Of a stretch of 45,398 nucleotides of DNA, positions 11,101 through 23,225 are shown one piece after another. Under the pieces are notes generated by a model. That model was given only the letters and a program-made list of their open reading frames with translations, did no database searches and was not told the origin of the DNA. Position 1 is the stretch's first letter, and the number at the start of each line of letters is the position of its first letter. This stretch comes from Pigoraptor vietnamica (lineage: Eukaryota > Opisthokonta > Filasterea): assembly GCA_943704525.1 (NCBI GenBank), contig CALSCQ010001465.1, positions 1-45,398 of the forward strand, given 5' to 3'. A program made the position numbers and the translations under genes.

Positions 11101-12015
11101 CGGTTACCGCCGCCAGGTGCTCACCGTGCGCCGGCTCATCGCGCGGTCGCAGGCGCAGAAGCTGCTCAAGGAGGTGGGCGTTTGTGCGGTGCGACGTGTT
11201 TTCTCTGTACGTTTCATATTTGTATGTGCGTGTGCGTGTGTGCGTGTGCGTGTGCGTGTGCGTGTGCGTGTGTGCGTGTGTGTGCGTGTGTGCGTGTGTG
11301 TGTGCCTGTGTGTGCGTGTGTGTGTGCCTGTGTGTGCGTACCAGTGGTACTCGCCTCTTCGAAGACATAGCTCACGGTACTCCGCTGCAGGGCGACATGA
11401 TTCTCTCATGCAACGGCAAGGCGGTCGCGGCGTTTCGTGACGTCGAGACCGTCGCCGCGCAGGCCGACTCGGTGCACCTCACTGTCCTCCGCAATGGCAA
11501 GGAAATGGAAATCGACGTCCCCACGGATCGCTTGAACGGTCGCGACATCACACGCGTCGTCCACTGGTCGGGAACGGTGCGTTGGCTGCTCGAAGATGAG
11601 CTTCCCTGTCTTCTCCCTTGCGCCTGTAACCGCTGCATGCATGCACACGATGGGCCGTTGCTCATCATCCCTCTTGGCATCGCAGCTCGTGCAAGAGCCG
11701 CACCGCTCCGTTGCGCAGCAGGCACCGTGGCCCGCCGGTGTTTATGTCTCGTGGTGGAGCTGTGGCAGTCCCGCACACAAGCACGAGCTTCGCGCGACCG
11801 TGTTCGTGACCGAAGTCAACGGCGTCCCCACGCCGTGCCTCGACGACTTCATCGCACAGGTCAAGACACTCCCGCCGGACACGTACGCGCGCCTGAAGGT
11901 GGTGGACCTGTCGACGAAGAACAAGGTGCTCACGCTCAAGCCGGATCTGCACTACTGGCCGACGTGGGAGCTCACGCGGAGCGAGGCCGGAGACTGGACG
12001 TACAAGGAGTACTGA
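8147..12015 (+). CDS. DEG7/NMA111-type HtrA serine protease
   Basis: ATP-independent trypsin-like protease with PDZ domains, of the large nuclear/plastid class (yeast Nma111, plant DEG7). Seven exons: 8147-8573, 8713-8822, 8984-9234, 9402-10969, 11070-11173, 11391-11576, 11686-12015; 991 residues. First protease domain: His in ILTNRHVV (about 133), Asp in DPVHDFGF (about 164), Ser in GGSSGSPVV (about 250). PDZ-like segments follow ([17 protein letters not shown] and the [15 protein letters not shown] block). The second protease-like domain (about residues 410-580) has lost the triad: DRNTVP replaces RHVV, PVHNF replaces PVHDF and CIGGVLTDG replaces GGSSGSP, which is also usual for this family. 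The C-terminus keeps [14 protein letters not shown], diagnostic for DEG7. ATG 8147 was chosen as the first in-frame ATG before the conserved [13 protein letters not shown]. Confidence 0.95.
11225..11338 (+). repeat. (TG/CG)n tract in DEG7 intron 5
   Basis: Long TGTGCG-type tract on the sense strand between exons 5 and 6. Confidence 0.9.
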
Positions 12016-12546
12016 GGGACGAGCCGCTGGGCGGTGTATTACTGTAGAGTTGTTGACTCTGTTGACTGACGCGCGTGGACGCAGACTTGTTACCCGTGCG
12101 GGTGATTGCTACTGTTAGAGGCGAGGCGTGGCGTGCGACGTGTGCGTGAGCGTGTGCGCGTGCAAACGGACTGCCGGCAGACAGTGCCGGGCCTGCAAAC
12201 ACCTGACAATACAAAAGTACTGGGAGCTGCTAGTTCTGATAGTTCCATTGTGATATATACAGTGACAATTAGTGATGGGATCTACTAAATCAGGAAATAA
12301 CGTCTGTCACCCCGGATGCGCCTCGGCCTCGCCCACACGAAAGTGTCAACAATCAGAGGTTTCACGGCAACGCAAAATCGGGCACTTCCAACGAGTTCGC
12401 AAAGCCGTCCTCTTCTCTCTCTTGTGCTCGATATCGAGTGCTTTGGGCGGTCGCACACTTCGTGCTTGTGCGTGTGTTGCACTTTTTCTGAGTGTGTGTT
12501 GCTAGCAATACGGCAAATTGCACCGAGTGCGCAACCCTATTCCAAA
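12016..12546. other. DEG7-vinculin spacer
   Basis: DEG7 3' UTR and vinculin 5' flank. The sequence includes a short AT-rich stretch (about 12235-12300). No convincing ORF; any frame upstream of 12547 lacks similarity to vinculin. Confidence 0.6.
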
Positions 12547-14393
12547 ATGCCGCTCGCTTACACCAAGGTGATTGAGGGCATGCTCACGCCCATTGCGGAG
12601 GCCATCACGCAGTTCATCGTCGTGAACCAGGATGCGGAGCAGCACGGTCTGCCCATGCCGGACCTCTACCCCAACGCACAGGCCGTCGTCGCCGCCGTCA
12701 ACACGCTCCACACGCTCGGCCAGCAGATGGTTTCCGCGAGCAATGACGCCGAGATCCAGACGCACATGCCGCCCGCGTGCGCGATTCTGACGGGCGCGTG
12801 CGACAATCTCCTTGGGGCGACGAAGGACTTGCAGTCGGACCCGCACAACGCCGCCGCACGCAAGCGGATGATTGACGGTGCGCGCGGGCTCCTCGAGGGA
12901 ACGGCGGCGGTGCTCGATGTGATTGACGAGTCCGAAGTGCGCAAGATTGTCACGCTCGCCAACTTCATACTTCAGCAGCTTGCGGCCGTGAACGAGGTGC
13001 GCACGACGCAGGACCTCGTCGTCTACGTCAAGGGCATCTCGCAGACGCTCGTCGCCCTCGCCAAGGCCGTGGACGCGCGCCAGAAGGAGCTGTTGAGCAA
13101 GCGCGTGCAGGAGGGGCTCATCGAGGCCGTCGAGGTGCTCCGCAAGGCCCCTCTGCTCATCTCTGCGCTCAAGTCGTACGTGCAGACGCCCAACGACCCC
13201 AACGCCGTGTCGAACCGCGACATGACCGTGAAGCAGCTTGCGGACGCGACGCAGGAAGTGCTGCGCCTCGTCCAGCTTAAGGTCGTCGACGAGAAGCCCG
13301 AGGCCATCCAGGGCGGCGACCGCGCCAAGGACATGGAGACGATCCATTCTCTGTTCTCCGGATTCCTCGCCGGCATCAACGGGCTGGAGGGTCTCGGATC
13401 CGGAGGCAACATCAACGCGCACATTGCGTCGATCCTCTCGAGCTCGACGTCGCTCGCGCAGCAGTGCAAGGATCCCGCCCGCAAGCAGGCCATCCTCGAC
13501 GCGGCCGCCAACGTGAAGGATCTCCACCAGAAGGTCGTCGCCGCCGCCGAGGCGTGCCGCAAGAACCCCAAAGACGCCGCCGCCGCGCGCAACCTCGAGT
13601 CGCTCGTGCAGAAGCTCGACCAGGCGTGCAGCAACCTGGAGCGCATGGTGGGCGACGCGATCATCGAGGACCTCTCGTCGGCGTTTGACGCGCTCACGCC
13701 GGCGGTCAGCGCGTCGATCGTGTCTGCGGCCAAGTCCGGCAACAAGGACGAGCTGGAGCGCCAAGCGACGGCGCTGACGAACACGGCGGCGGTGCTTGTG
13801 CGCGCGGCGAAGGACGCGGCTGCAGGATCGTCGGACGCGAACGAGGTGCACCGCATTCGGCAACTGGCGGCAGCGGTGGAGCGGTCGACGCCGCAGATTG
13901 TGGCGTGCGCGCGCGTTGTTGCCGCGAACCCCCAGGACAAGAGCGCGGCGGACAATCTGGAGTCTCTCGTGAAGGAGTACGACGGGAAGATCCGCGACCT
14001 CCAGGGGGCCTTGGACAACGTCACGCGCACGGAGGAGTTTGTGGAGGTTGCCGGTGAGTGTGTGCAGTGTGTTGGGGATGCGTTGTGTAACAGATGTCGC
14101 TGGGAGTTGATAACTGCAGTTTTGCACATGGTGCGGGCGTATGATTTTCGTACTTTGTGTACGTCTGTCCTATCCTTCGACGTGTGCTCATGCTTTTGCC
14201 CGCACAGTTGCGCGTGTGAAGAACGAGGTCGCTGTGTGCAAGGCCGCTGTCAAGTCGCGCGATGCCCCGAAGTTCCAGTCGGCAGTCTCGAGCATCGAGT
14301 CACGTGCCCAGCGCGTGTTGCAGGTCTGTAGTGAAAGTCTGCCTATATTTCCATACTGTGACACCTTTTTCGTGAACGAATGTACGTGCGTGC

Positions 14394-14478
<85 letters not shown>

Positions 14479-14484
14479 TGTGTT

Positions 14485-14548
<64 letters not shown>

Positions 14549-15756
14549 TGTGTGTGTGCGTGAGTGAGTGTAACGCCATGTAACCAACCGTGCTGTCCTT
14601 CTTCAGATGGCGCGCAAGGAAATCGAGAACTCGGAAGACCCCGAATTCAGGAAGAAGGTCGAGCACTCTGTCCACCAGCTGGAGCAAGGTGAGACATGAC
14701 ACGTGCTTGTGCAGTGCAAGGGGTGTGTGTGTGCGAGAGAGTGTCTCGCGTGATTAGTCCTCTTCCACGCTGCCGTCTCAAAGAACGGAGGGCTTTAGTT
14801 GAGCCTTTTATATTGGCGCATGCCATGTGCGCACGTGCCGTGCCGTAGAGGCCCATCATGTCTACATCCTCAAGTTTTGCCCATTTCCAACTCGCTTGTG
14901 CCGCTCCAAACGCAGCCCTACCGACCCTTCTTTCCGCCGCCAAGTCATCGTACGACAACCCCAACGACGCCGGCGCTGCTTCTCGCCTCGACGCCGCCAG
15001 CAATGCGGTGTGCGCTGCGATGGAGAACGTGCGCACGGCCGTCCGCGTGGACATGGACCGTCTCGTGGACAACATGAAGGCGATGGCCGAAGAGCCCGTC
15101 GAGTTTGAGCCCGAGCCGGTGCCCGTGCCCTCGAACCCCATTGCGGTGAGTAGGGGACGACTGACAACGAAGGCGTGCGCGTGCTTGTATGCTATGTTGC
15201 AGACTTTAGTGTGAGAGACTTCGGGCTTCATTGTTGCTTATGCAAGCGTGTGTGCGCACAACAGGCCGCCGCCCACTCTCTGGCGCAGGAGACGCGCAAG
15301 TGGGACGACAAGGGCAACGACCTCGTTAAGAGCGCCCGCAATCTCTCGGAACAGATGGCCAAGATCGCCGACTTTGCGCAGCGCCCCGATGCGAAGAAGG
15401 AGCTCATCATGGCGTCCAAGGCGATGGCCGGCGACATCAACGAGGTCATTAAGATGGCGCGCGCGGTCGCGGACCAGTGCGGAGACAAGCGCCTCAAGCA
15501 GACGCTTCTCACACTCTGCGACCGCATTCCCACGATCGGAACGCAGCTCAAGATCATCTCGTCGGTGAAGGCTGCGAACCCGCACGACACGGAGGCGGAT
15601 GCGCAGCTGATCACGTGCGCGCAGAACCTTATGGCGACGGTGACGCAGACGGTGCAGGCGGCGGAGGCGGCTTCGATCAAGAGCGTGCGGAGCGTCGCGA
15701 ACGTCGCTGTGGCTGGGCTCGCGTGGAAGAAGAAGATCTACAAGAAGCGCGTGTGA
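12547..15756 (+). CDS. VCL: Vinculin/alpha-catenin family protein, vinculin-like
   Basis: Actin-linking adhesion protein made of four-helix bundles. Five exons: 12547-14053, 14208-14323, 14607-14688, 14916-15145, 15265-15756; 808 residues (human vinculin 1066). The start [20 protein letters not shown] matches human [20 protein letters not shown], and [15 protein letters not shown] matches DEAEVRKIIRVCKGIL. The middle has [12 protein letters not shown] (human VENSEDPKFREA). The tail domain is well kept: [36 protein letters not shown] and [11 protein letters not shown]. The three central vinculin repeats are missing, and the proline-rich linker is reduced to a short Glu/Pro stretch ([15 protein letters not shown]). 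The end is basic ([10 protein letters not shown]) and lacks the vertebrate aromatic hairpin end. Most of the head is one 1.5 kb exon. The tail and the missing repeats favour vinculin-like over alpha-catenin, though an ancestral intermediate is possible. Confidence 0.93.
14390..14573 (+). repeat. (TG)n tract in vinculin intron 2
   Basis: About 180 bases of TG with TGCG and TTTG interruptions, sense strand TG, just ahead of exon 3. Confidence 0.95.
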
Positions 15757-16525
15757 AGCGCGGGATAAAGCGCCATAATAAGGAAAACGAAGCCCATCGT
15801 TTGCCAGTATAGATTTGAGAGGTGAAGCTTGCCCACACTCCATCTTTTAATCGCCACTCGGCTGGTCGTGTACGGCGGGCGTGATGAGCTCCTTCAGTTC
15901 TCGTCTACTTGGACGCATACGAAGGCCATCGGGCCCCGCATGCCCGAGTGGTAGCAATCCAAGGCAGGACACACTGAGGGCGGGTCAGATCCACGCCATG
16001 CTGGGTGCCGGCACTGACTGAACCGCCGAGTGAGCCGGCCGGCTGCTGATTTGCTGCCATTAGTCCCATGATACCCAAGCCGTCTATTGACTGACACTGC
16101 CGGGCCCCAGTTGGCCTGGCGCCGGCACTGTCTGACTGGGTGGCGGCCAGGTTCACTGGCAGTCAGTCGGTGGCCGTCACTCCGGCTCAGTCAGGCAGTC
16201 CCCGGGGGCGGCCGGTGCCCGCCGGCGGCGACTGAACTCGGGCCGATCCCGGCTGGCTGGATTGCCGGCGACTGAAAAACATTTGTAACCGGGCGATGTC
16301 CTTACAACTTCTACAGCCGATGTTGTGCCATAGGGGCTGGGTCAGGGGTCACTCAGCCGAGGCTCACGGAGTAACCGGCGGCTGCCGCCGCGGCCCGGCC
16401 GGGCGCCGGCAGGGATACGACGTCGGAAAAAGTTTTTACGATCTGATAAAAATAGCCCATAAATGGTCCTGTCATCTGTCGGTTTGCGTGGACAACGAAA
16501 AGAGGCACGACATTACGGCGCCCCG
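15757..16525. other. GC-rich intergenic block with ACTGACTG-type motifs
   Basis: Between vinculin and the SAM/NTPase gene. From about 15950 to 16400 the sequence is very GC-rich and carries many variants of CCGGCnACTGACTG, CACTGTCTGACTGG and GGCAGTCAGTCGG in both orientations, so short stems can form. No coding frame is convincing. It could be a decayed fold-back element or a GC-rich promoter. Confidence 0.45.
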
Positions 16526-17138
16526 ATGAACGACGAGATGAATGACGCCGCGATGAATGACGCCGCGATGGATGATGCCGCGATGGATGATGCCGAGATG
16601 GCGTACCATCCGCCTCCGCTGGTCGAAGTGAAGCGACTCGTCGGCGACGCTCCATTCGCCGCCAAGCTCGCCACCTTCCTCGCAAACCACGACCGGTGGC
16701 GGAGTGGGCCGCCGTTGTGCTCTCTGACGCCGAGTACACCACGGAGCTTGAGAACTTCAAGCGACTCAAGCTTCGCGGTGCGCATTTGTTCGCTTTGACG
16801 AAGGCCGAGCTTATGGAGATGGGCTTCCCCCGTGGCCCAGCCAGCGACATCGAATCTGCGATACGAGGTGTGCGTTTTCCTTGTAGCGCTATATGCTGTG
16901 GTGCATTGCAGCTTGCTCTTTCGTTTCATGAGTGAGCAACGGGCATGTGACGGGGCATCCCGCACTACCTGTTGTTAGTGCCATCTATGACTCTGTTTGG
17001 CGCTACGTCTTTTTCGTGCGTGTCTGTGCTGCGTTTGACGTCCCCTTCCGCTGTTCATTACCCTTTTTGCGCTATTTGGTGTTTGCAATTGGCGCCTTCT
17101 TCACAGGCCAAGTCTTCTGTGCGTTTTTTTTTTTATAA

Positions 17139-17139
<1 letters not shown>

Positions 17140-17170
<31 letters not shown>

Positions 17171-17180
17171 TGTGTGTGAA
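17140..17180 (+). repeat. (TG)n tract in NTPase pseudogene intron
   Basis: About 20 TG units after a T run, on the sense strand. Confidence 0.9.
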
Positions 17181-19923
17181 TGAGTGAGTCAGTGTGTTGC
17201 AATGCCATGTGAACGGCCATGCTGATGTGCTCTCGGCCCGTCTTGCTTTGCAGCGATGGCGAATGAGAGCGCGTCGCAGGCCGGTGAGTCGAATCGTCGC
17301 CTCCCTTTGATTCGCAAAGCACGTGTTGTGTTGAATGTATTGTGTTGTTAATGTATGTGCGTGCGCGCGCGCTGTTCTATTCGGTCCCTCGCGGTTGTGC
17401 TATTGGTGATGGTTTCTGTCTCTGTCGCGTGTACATATACGTGCATGAGTGTCTGCTCTTGTTCTTTGTGCATACTGGTTAACCCGCGCCCTCGCGTGTT
17501 CAGGGACGAAGAGGGTGCGCGAGGAGGGCGCGGACGAAGATGCAGGAGAGCCTGGTGCGTCCATCCCAACCAGGGCGTTGTTTTCAGTCCGGCATGTCTT
17601 CGTTCGCCAGTTCCGTTCTACTTTGCGCGTGTCGTTTCTTTTCGAGCTGGCGAGTATAGAACGTATCATTTTCATCTGCGCTTAATATGTGTTCTGCATA
17701 CCGTTGCAGGAAAAAAGCGGATGGCGTGGGCGGCCTCGGAGATGAAACCTGCGTCCAAAGGTATGTTTTGGCTATCTTTGCGCAGACTTCATGTTCACTG
17801 GACCTAAGTCTCCCCTTTACAGAAGCCGTCCTTGCGTGGCTTACCTAGCGTCGCACGGTGCTGGTCCTGACCTGGGCGACAAAACGGTCGGTGGACTGTG
17901 AAGGGCTCTGTTCCAGAGTTGTCGTCGCTCACTGAACTTGTTGCAGCTCCTCTTGCAAGATAGTCTCGGCATCCCGCTCGAAAATCGCGACGCGGCGATA
18001 GCCGCGATTCATAACTGGGCGAACGCTATCATTCCGTGGCTCGCTTTGGGGAGTCCAGATCGCACGAGCTTCCCATTCGCATTGTGCGGCGGCATGCCCG
18101 GCACGGGGAAGACTCGCCTCCTGGACGAGCTTCGCAAACACGTTACGCCCTTGCCGCAATATTCGAGTGCCTTCGACGCATCTTTCGAGGTGCCCGTCAC
18201 GCTGAACTCGTCGTCGAATTTCGAACCCTTCGAGAGACAACGTCCGGCGCAACACGCGATATGCATGCGAATTTTGAAACAGTTTCTCGCTCCGCAGGCG
18301 GAATTTGTGTCGTATTTGCGTTCGTACCCGGCGGAATTCGACGATCTCACATTCGCCGTTGCGTTCGAGTTCTCTTCGAGGCGCAGTGCCGTGCGCGCAT
18401 CATCGATCCCACTCGGAAGACGATGTATTTCCTCGTCATCGACGAATTTCAGCGTCTTGTCGACGGCGTGGACAACTCGTACTTCAAGGACCTCATTTCT
18501 TCCCTCGGCGCCTTTGTCATGCAGAGCTTCTGTCGGCCGTATGCGGTGATGGTCATGTTTGCGGGCACCAAGTCAGTTCCCTTTGATATCGCGGTGAAGG
18601 CGTCGACGTTTAAGTACGTTGCGATCCCCGTGTCGTTGCTGGACGTCGATAGTGTCGCGCGCATTGCCGACTCCATCATGAAGTCGGGCGCTTGGCGCAC
18701 AAGTCGACCGTTGCGAATCGCCCTCGCTAAAGCTGGCGGCCATCCGCGCGCGACAGTGACTCTCCTCACGCAGCTTCGTCGAGGTCTCGAAGCCGATGCC
18801 GAAAAGGCGGCCGCCGTCGCAAAGGCTGAGGGCCGGCCGCCGCCTACGACTCCGGTCGTTACAAGCGCGGCTATATGCCGACGAGAGAGGTCGCTCAAAG
18901 ACACTTTGGGGCCGTTCTTACCCGACGTCAGCGCCACGCAGGCAAATGTGCTACTCGTTGATGCAATAACGCGACGGAAAGTGTTTGCGAAGAACGCTGT
19001 CGTTGAGGGCGAGGGCGGCACGTACGAAGATTTGGCGGCGGCTGGTGCCTTTTTGTTGGCGGGAGCGACATCGGAATCCCCGACTGTTTCGATTACGCCG
19101 CTGCTGCTGCTCGCGCGCTCCCCGGACACGCATCTCCTGCAGATTGCGCAGGAATTCGTCGGCCTCCTTGCGGCCGAGCGCTGGTATGGCTACGAGCAAC
19201 TGTGCACCGCGTTCATTGCGCTTCGTCTGTCGGCGTTTTACGAACTGCGGCCGCGGCAAGCGCTCTCCTTGAAGTCGCTTTTTCCGTGCGCCAGAGTCGG
19301 TTCGGAGATGGCGAAAACTTATCCGGATGAGCGCTACAAACCGAAGGAGGCTAAATTTGCGGCGTTGGACGAGACGATAGGCCACGTGCTGGCGCACAAG
19401 CATCTTGAAGCGGACGCCGTGGCGTTGTGCAAGGAGAGCGAAGAGGCAATTGATGCGATAGCCTGGATGCCTTATGCCGAGGTATTTGTGCTTTGGCGAG
19501 TCCTTTATTCTTATTTCATTCTTCTTATTTTGCTCTCGTATTTACATTGTCATCCGTTTTTTTTTTTGAAGCCGATTTCCCAGGGCGACGCGGACAAAAG
19601 CGCCTTGCTGGCGGTGCAGCTCAAGACGGGAACGACATTTGTCCCACTGAGGCAGCTTGAAGAAAAGCTCCTCGGACGCATCGCGCGCGCCGCTTCATCG
19701 GTATGAAGTAATCCCTCGCCTGTTTTGTTGTATGCTTCGCGCTTTGGCTGGCGTTGGCTCAGTAGATTTGTTGGCACCAAACTTTCGACAGATATCGAGG
19801 ACTGACATCGTCCCCGTGATTATGACGCCGCTGATGCTCACGGACGCGACGGTCATCGGCGAGAATTCCATCGTTGTTGAAGGCCGCAATGCGAACGACT
19901 TCTGGGTAGACTGGGCGACCTTT

Positions 19924-20156
19924 GTCCTGCGTGGGTATCTTATCTGGTGGAACTGTTGTTTGAATGTGTCGTTGTTTCGTGTGGACGGGTCCTGCGTGCA
20001 TGTGGGTATCTTATCTGGTGGAACTGTTGATTGAATGTGTCGTTGTATCGTGTGGACGGGTCCTGCGTGCATGTGGGTATCTTGTCTGGTGGACTGTTGT
20101 TTGAATGTGTCATTGTTTCGTGTGGACCGAGGGTCCTGCGTGGGTGTCTTGTTCGG
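19924..20156 (+). repeat. Tandem ~71-base repeat inside an intron
   Basis: A little over three copies of a unit starting TCCTGCGTGCATGTGGGT and containing GGTGGAACTGTTG and TGTCGTTGTTTCGTGTGGAC. Unit starts are near 19924, 19990, 20061 and 20134. It lies in the last intron of the NTPase pseudogene. Confidence 0.85.
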
Positions 20157-20553
20157 TACTGTGGGCCGCAACGAGCAGATTAGAGGGGTCGGAAGAACTC
20201 ACAGCCTATTATCAGGTGTGGCGGATCTCAACCCCAACGTTATGACGAAGGATGAAATTGGCGAGCGGCTGCCAAGCGATGTCTTCAAGCGCAATGACGC
20301 TGCCCTGCGAACGGCGTGCGCATCTGTGGTCCACTCCGTGACGCGGGACGCGCCATGGGTCGACGCTCGGATGGCCTCGCGGGCTTTGCTTGACACGGCC
20401 AACGTGTTGGAAGGAAGAGCAACGTCTGCACCGCAGTCGCTTATAGCCACCGTTCAGGGCGCCGAGTTTGATCGCTCGAAGGCGCGCGAAATGGCGACCA
20501 GGTTGCGGTCTCTGTCTCAGCACCGAGATATCGAGCAGCTGTGGTGGTACTAA

Positions 20554-20890
20554 TAAATGAGGGACGGGCGCTCGGTTCCCGACCTCAACACAGAAGTTCG
20601 CCGTTGGCCCCCATATGTGCCGAAACGAGAGAAGTCTTGCTACCTCTTTTCTACTGATTTCCAGTGCATACAAAAAAAAAAAAAAAAATCAGTGTTGCGC
20701 TGCATACGTCACCCAGCCTATTCAACCAACTAACACAGCAAAGCATGCGTGCATGCACACACACACACATATCTAACACAACACCACTCTCTATGTTAAA
20801 CTGTGCGTTCGTTTTATTGTGCGGTACGGCGCCTCGGCGCGGTCGATAATCTGAGATGCGGCACAAACGATTGCGATAATCTATCGAAGG
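20554..20890. other. Intergenic, pseudogene 3' flank and F-box gene 5' flank
   Basis: Contains a run of 16 A (about 20671-20686) and a short CA tract near 20757-20768. No gene seen. Confidence 0.6.
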
Positions 20891-22638
20891 ATGATGGACG
20901 GCAACGTCACCCTATCGCCGCCCTTTCTACCCGACGAACTCCTCGTGCACGTGTTCCTACACTGCGACGACATCACACTTGCAGCTGCCGCTCAAACGTG
21001 CCTCAGATGGCGCGCCGTTTCCCTCGACTCGCACTTGTGGCGCATGCGGTGTCGTCGGTTGCCGGGCTGCGACAAGTACATCGCGATGTGGTCCCACAGC
21101 GAGGGAGAGCGAGGGCGCGCACGCTGCCGATGCAACAGACGCACCCAAAGGACAGCGCGCACCGCATTCGCCGCCGCGGGCGATCTTTTCAACTTGAGCG
21201 CGAGTAACGCTGACAGTCCCGGCACGAGCAGCGCATCACACTCGCATACCCCTTCGCCATCCGCGACGCGGCGACCTGCGATTTGCTACCGATGTGCGTA
21301 CATTTCGTGCTTCCACGGGGAATCGAACGCGCGGCGCGGGCGCGTGTGCTGGTCGGCCAAGCGGCGCGATCACCTCATGACAGTCATCTTTGCGGGTTTT
21401 GCCACAAGCGCCGAGGGCGACGTCTCCCTCGTGACGGCGTCGTCGTGCCGTTTGGTGGTTGCGTACGATCCGTCGTCCATGGAGCCCATCTTCACGCGCC
21501 AGTTTGCGGGCGACGGCGCGTGGGTGGCTGTGGCGCTGGGCGACTTTGTCCTGGCGACGGCCGACTTGAACGCGCCCGACGTTCGCATATGGGACCCTCG
21601 CAGCGGCCAACTCCTCGGTGTCGTGACAACAGGGACGGCCTTTCCCACGCTGGTTCAGGCGGTGTGCGGGTCGCACGTGTTTATAGTCACTGGCGACAAC
21701 CGCGTGTCGATTGCTCCGCTCGACATGAACGCGCTTGCGCGGACCGGCGACGAGGGCGGCTTGCTGTCGGTGGTCGTCGGCCGTCGGCTGTCGTCGTATT
21801 CTGCGACGTCTCATGAGGGAATGGCGCTGCTTGCGCACAATTCTGGTATATGCTGTATGACACGGACGGGCGCGTTTGCGCATCGCATGTGGACCGAACA
21901 GCGCAGCCCCACGTTTGTGGTGGTGCTTGAGTGCGAACGCAGTCGCGTGTCGGAGGGATCGCTTGGGGACGACGACGCGCGCGTGTGGTCACTTATTGTG
22001 GGAAGCACGAACGGGAGCATTTCCCGGTGGGTGCGCCCGCGATAAAATTTGTTTGCCAATGCATTTTCGTTTTATTTTTTGTCTTGCTCCTATTCCATGT
22101 TTTGTCGATCGCTTTTCTTCGCGCACATGTCCATACTGACCCACCACCTTCTTCTCCACTGTGCTCGTACTCACTTCGCGTGTCTCGAATTCGCAGCTTC
22201 GACAGCATTCTCCTCTGCCCGCGCCCTGCAGCGCCGGGAAAGGTGGCTCCCCTCGACGATCTCCCGACGGTCGATTCGACGTCGGAAATTGTGAGTCGCG
22301 AAGCCACCTACATCACCGACGCCGTTTTGTGCGGCGCGACGCGGAGTGTGCTTGCGACGACCTCCATTGACGGGGTTGTACGGCTGTGGACGACCGAGTT
22401 AGTACCCCTTGCCGCGCTCGACGGGCGATCTCTAAGACCTGTCGTTACGAGCGGCGAGGGTGAGCACAAGAGCGAGGACGACAACGCGAGAAGCACGGAC
22501 GCGACACCCTCGGGGTTTGTGTTTTGGGAGCGTAGAGGAGGGCGTCCGGGGGTGCGATGCCTGGCGTCGGATTCGGCGGGCATGATGGCTGCGGGGCTGT
22601 TGAGCGGTGCCGTGGTTGTGGGCGGATTCCTCGATTAA
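20891..22638 (+). CDS. F-box/WD40 protein
   Basis: Probable substrate receptor of an SCF ubiquitin ligase. Two exons, 20891-22026 and 22197-22638, joined in phase 2; 525 residues. An F-box lies at residues about 12-55: FLPDELLVHVFLHCDDITL, then CLRWRAVSLDSHLWRMRC. A Ser/His/Pro-rich low-complexity stretch follows, then a small Cys/His cluster (ICYRCAYISCFHG) and WD40-type repeats that are easiest to see at VRIWDPRSGQLLGVV, NGSISRW and DGVVRLWTTELVPLAAL. Repeats are degenerate, so the propeller blade count is uncertain. The intron sits inside a WD repeat (after SISR), where the first exon would otherwise read through to a nearby stop. The substrate cannot be told from sequence. Confidence 0.85.
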
Positions 22639-23182
22639 ATGCATCTTTCGCATCTCAGCGTGACTTTCGTTCGTTTGTTTACTTCTCTTAGCTGTCATAT
22701 TCTGTCTCATAAACACACGCAGGCCCTCGCTTTTTGGAATGTTCCGGCTTCACCCAGCTGGTGCAACCACCTTCTGTGCCTAGTGGACATGCCGAGTGTG
22801 CGTGCAGTACAGACTACGATTAAGAGTGAGCAACTAGGGGGTGGCGGCTGAATTGGCATTCAGTTTCACGTCTGCTTTGTGTGGAAACTTTGGTCACATC
22901 CTCCTTCGTTTATGAGGCCTGGCTGAAGAAATCAAATTGATGGGTGTGGATGAGCGGTCATAAAAAAGTTCAAAAGCCGGGTAGTAGTGCTGTAAAATCG
23001 CGTCGCAGCTGCCCTGAAAAATCGTCAGGTGCGCGCGTGAACGTGTGTGCATGTACGCTCAGAGGGAGGGTAGGTGGGCGGGGATGTGTTATGTTTCAAG
23101 CGTCGTCATCTGCGAGGCTCTCACAAGAGGTGTGGGAACGGGCGACCCCGGACATGCACGTGGACGTGCGTGACTCTGCCGG

Positions 23183-23193
23183 TTTCCCGCGCC
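23183..23193 (+). promoter_or_regulatory. E2F-like site, PCNA upstream
   Basis: TTTCCCGCGCC contains a perfect TTTCCCGC core. Confidence 0.5.
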
Positions 23194-23225
23194 CGCCAGT
23201 CCATTCGCGAGCTCCGTTCGAACGC

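Larger units (their letters stand above)
16526..20553 (+). pseudogene. Broken SAM-like/CRN-RHS-type P-loop NTPase
   Basis: Remnant of a multi-exon gene of the Crinkler/RHS-type NTPase group. It looks broken: about three frame disruptions that splicing does not explain. Parts in order: an Asp/Met-rich start; a SAM-like helical domain (about 16.7-16.87 kb, with LKLRGAHLFALTKAELMEMGF); three short exons in charged linker sequence (17254-17283, 17504-17554, 17710-17760), all bounded by phase-1 introns; the ATPase core at about 17.95-19.48 kb with P-loop GGMPGTGKT and Walker B FLVIDEF; a stretch with LLAVQLKTG (19572-19700), resembling the Q-x-K core of PD-(D/E)XK folds seen at RHS C-termini; then 19792-19905 and 20179-20553. 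The stop codon overlaps an AATAAA signal at 20552-20557. Neighbouring genes show no disruptions, so real decay is likelier than poor sequence. Confidence 0.6.

Noticed and set aside
12502-14127. A 541-codon minus-strand frame opposite vinculin
   Set aside because: Antisense shadow of the large vinculin exon; no domain features.
4153-14573. TG tracts considered as Z-DNA promoters or telomere-like repeats
   Set aside because: They sit inside introns of intact genes and are plain TG dinucleotides without a telomeric unit.
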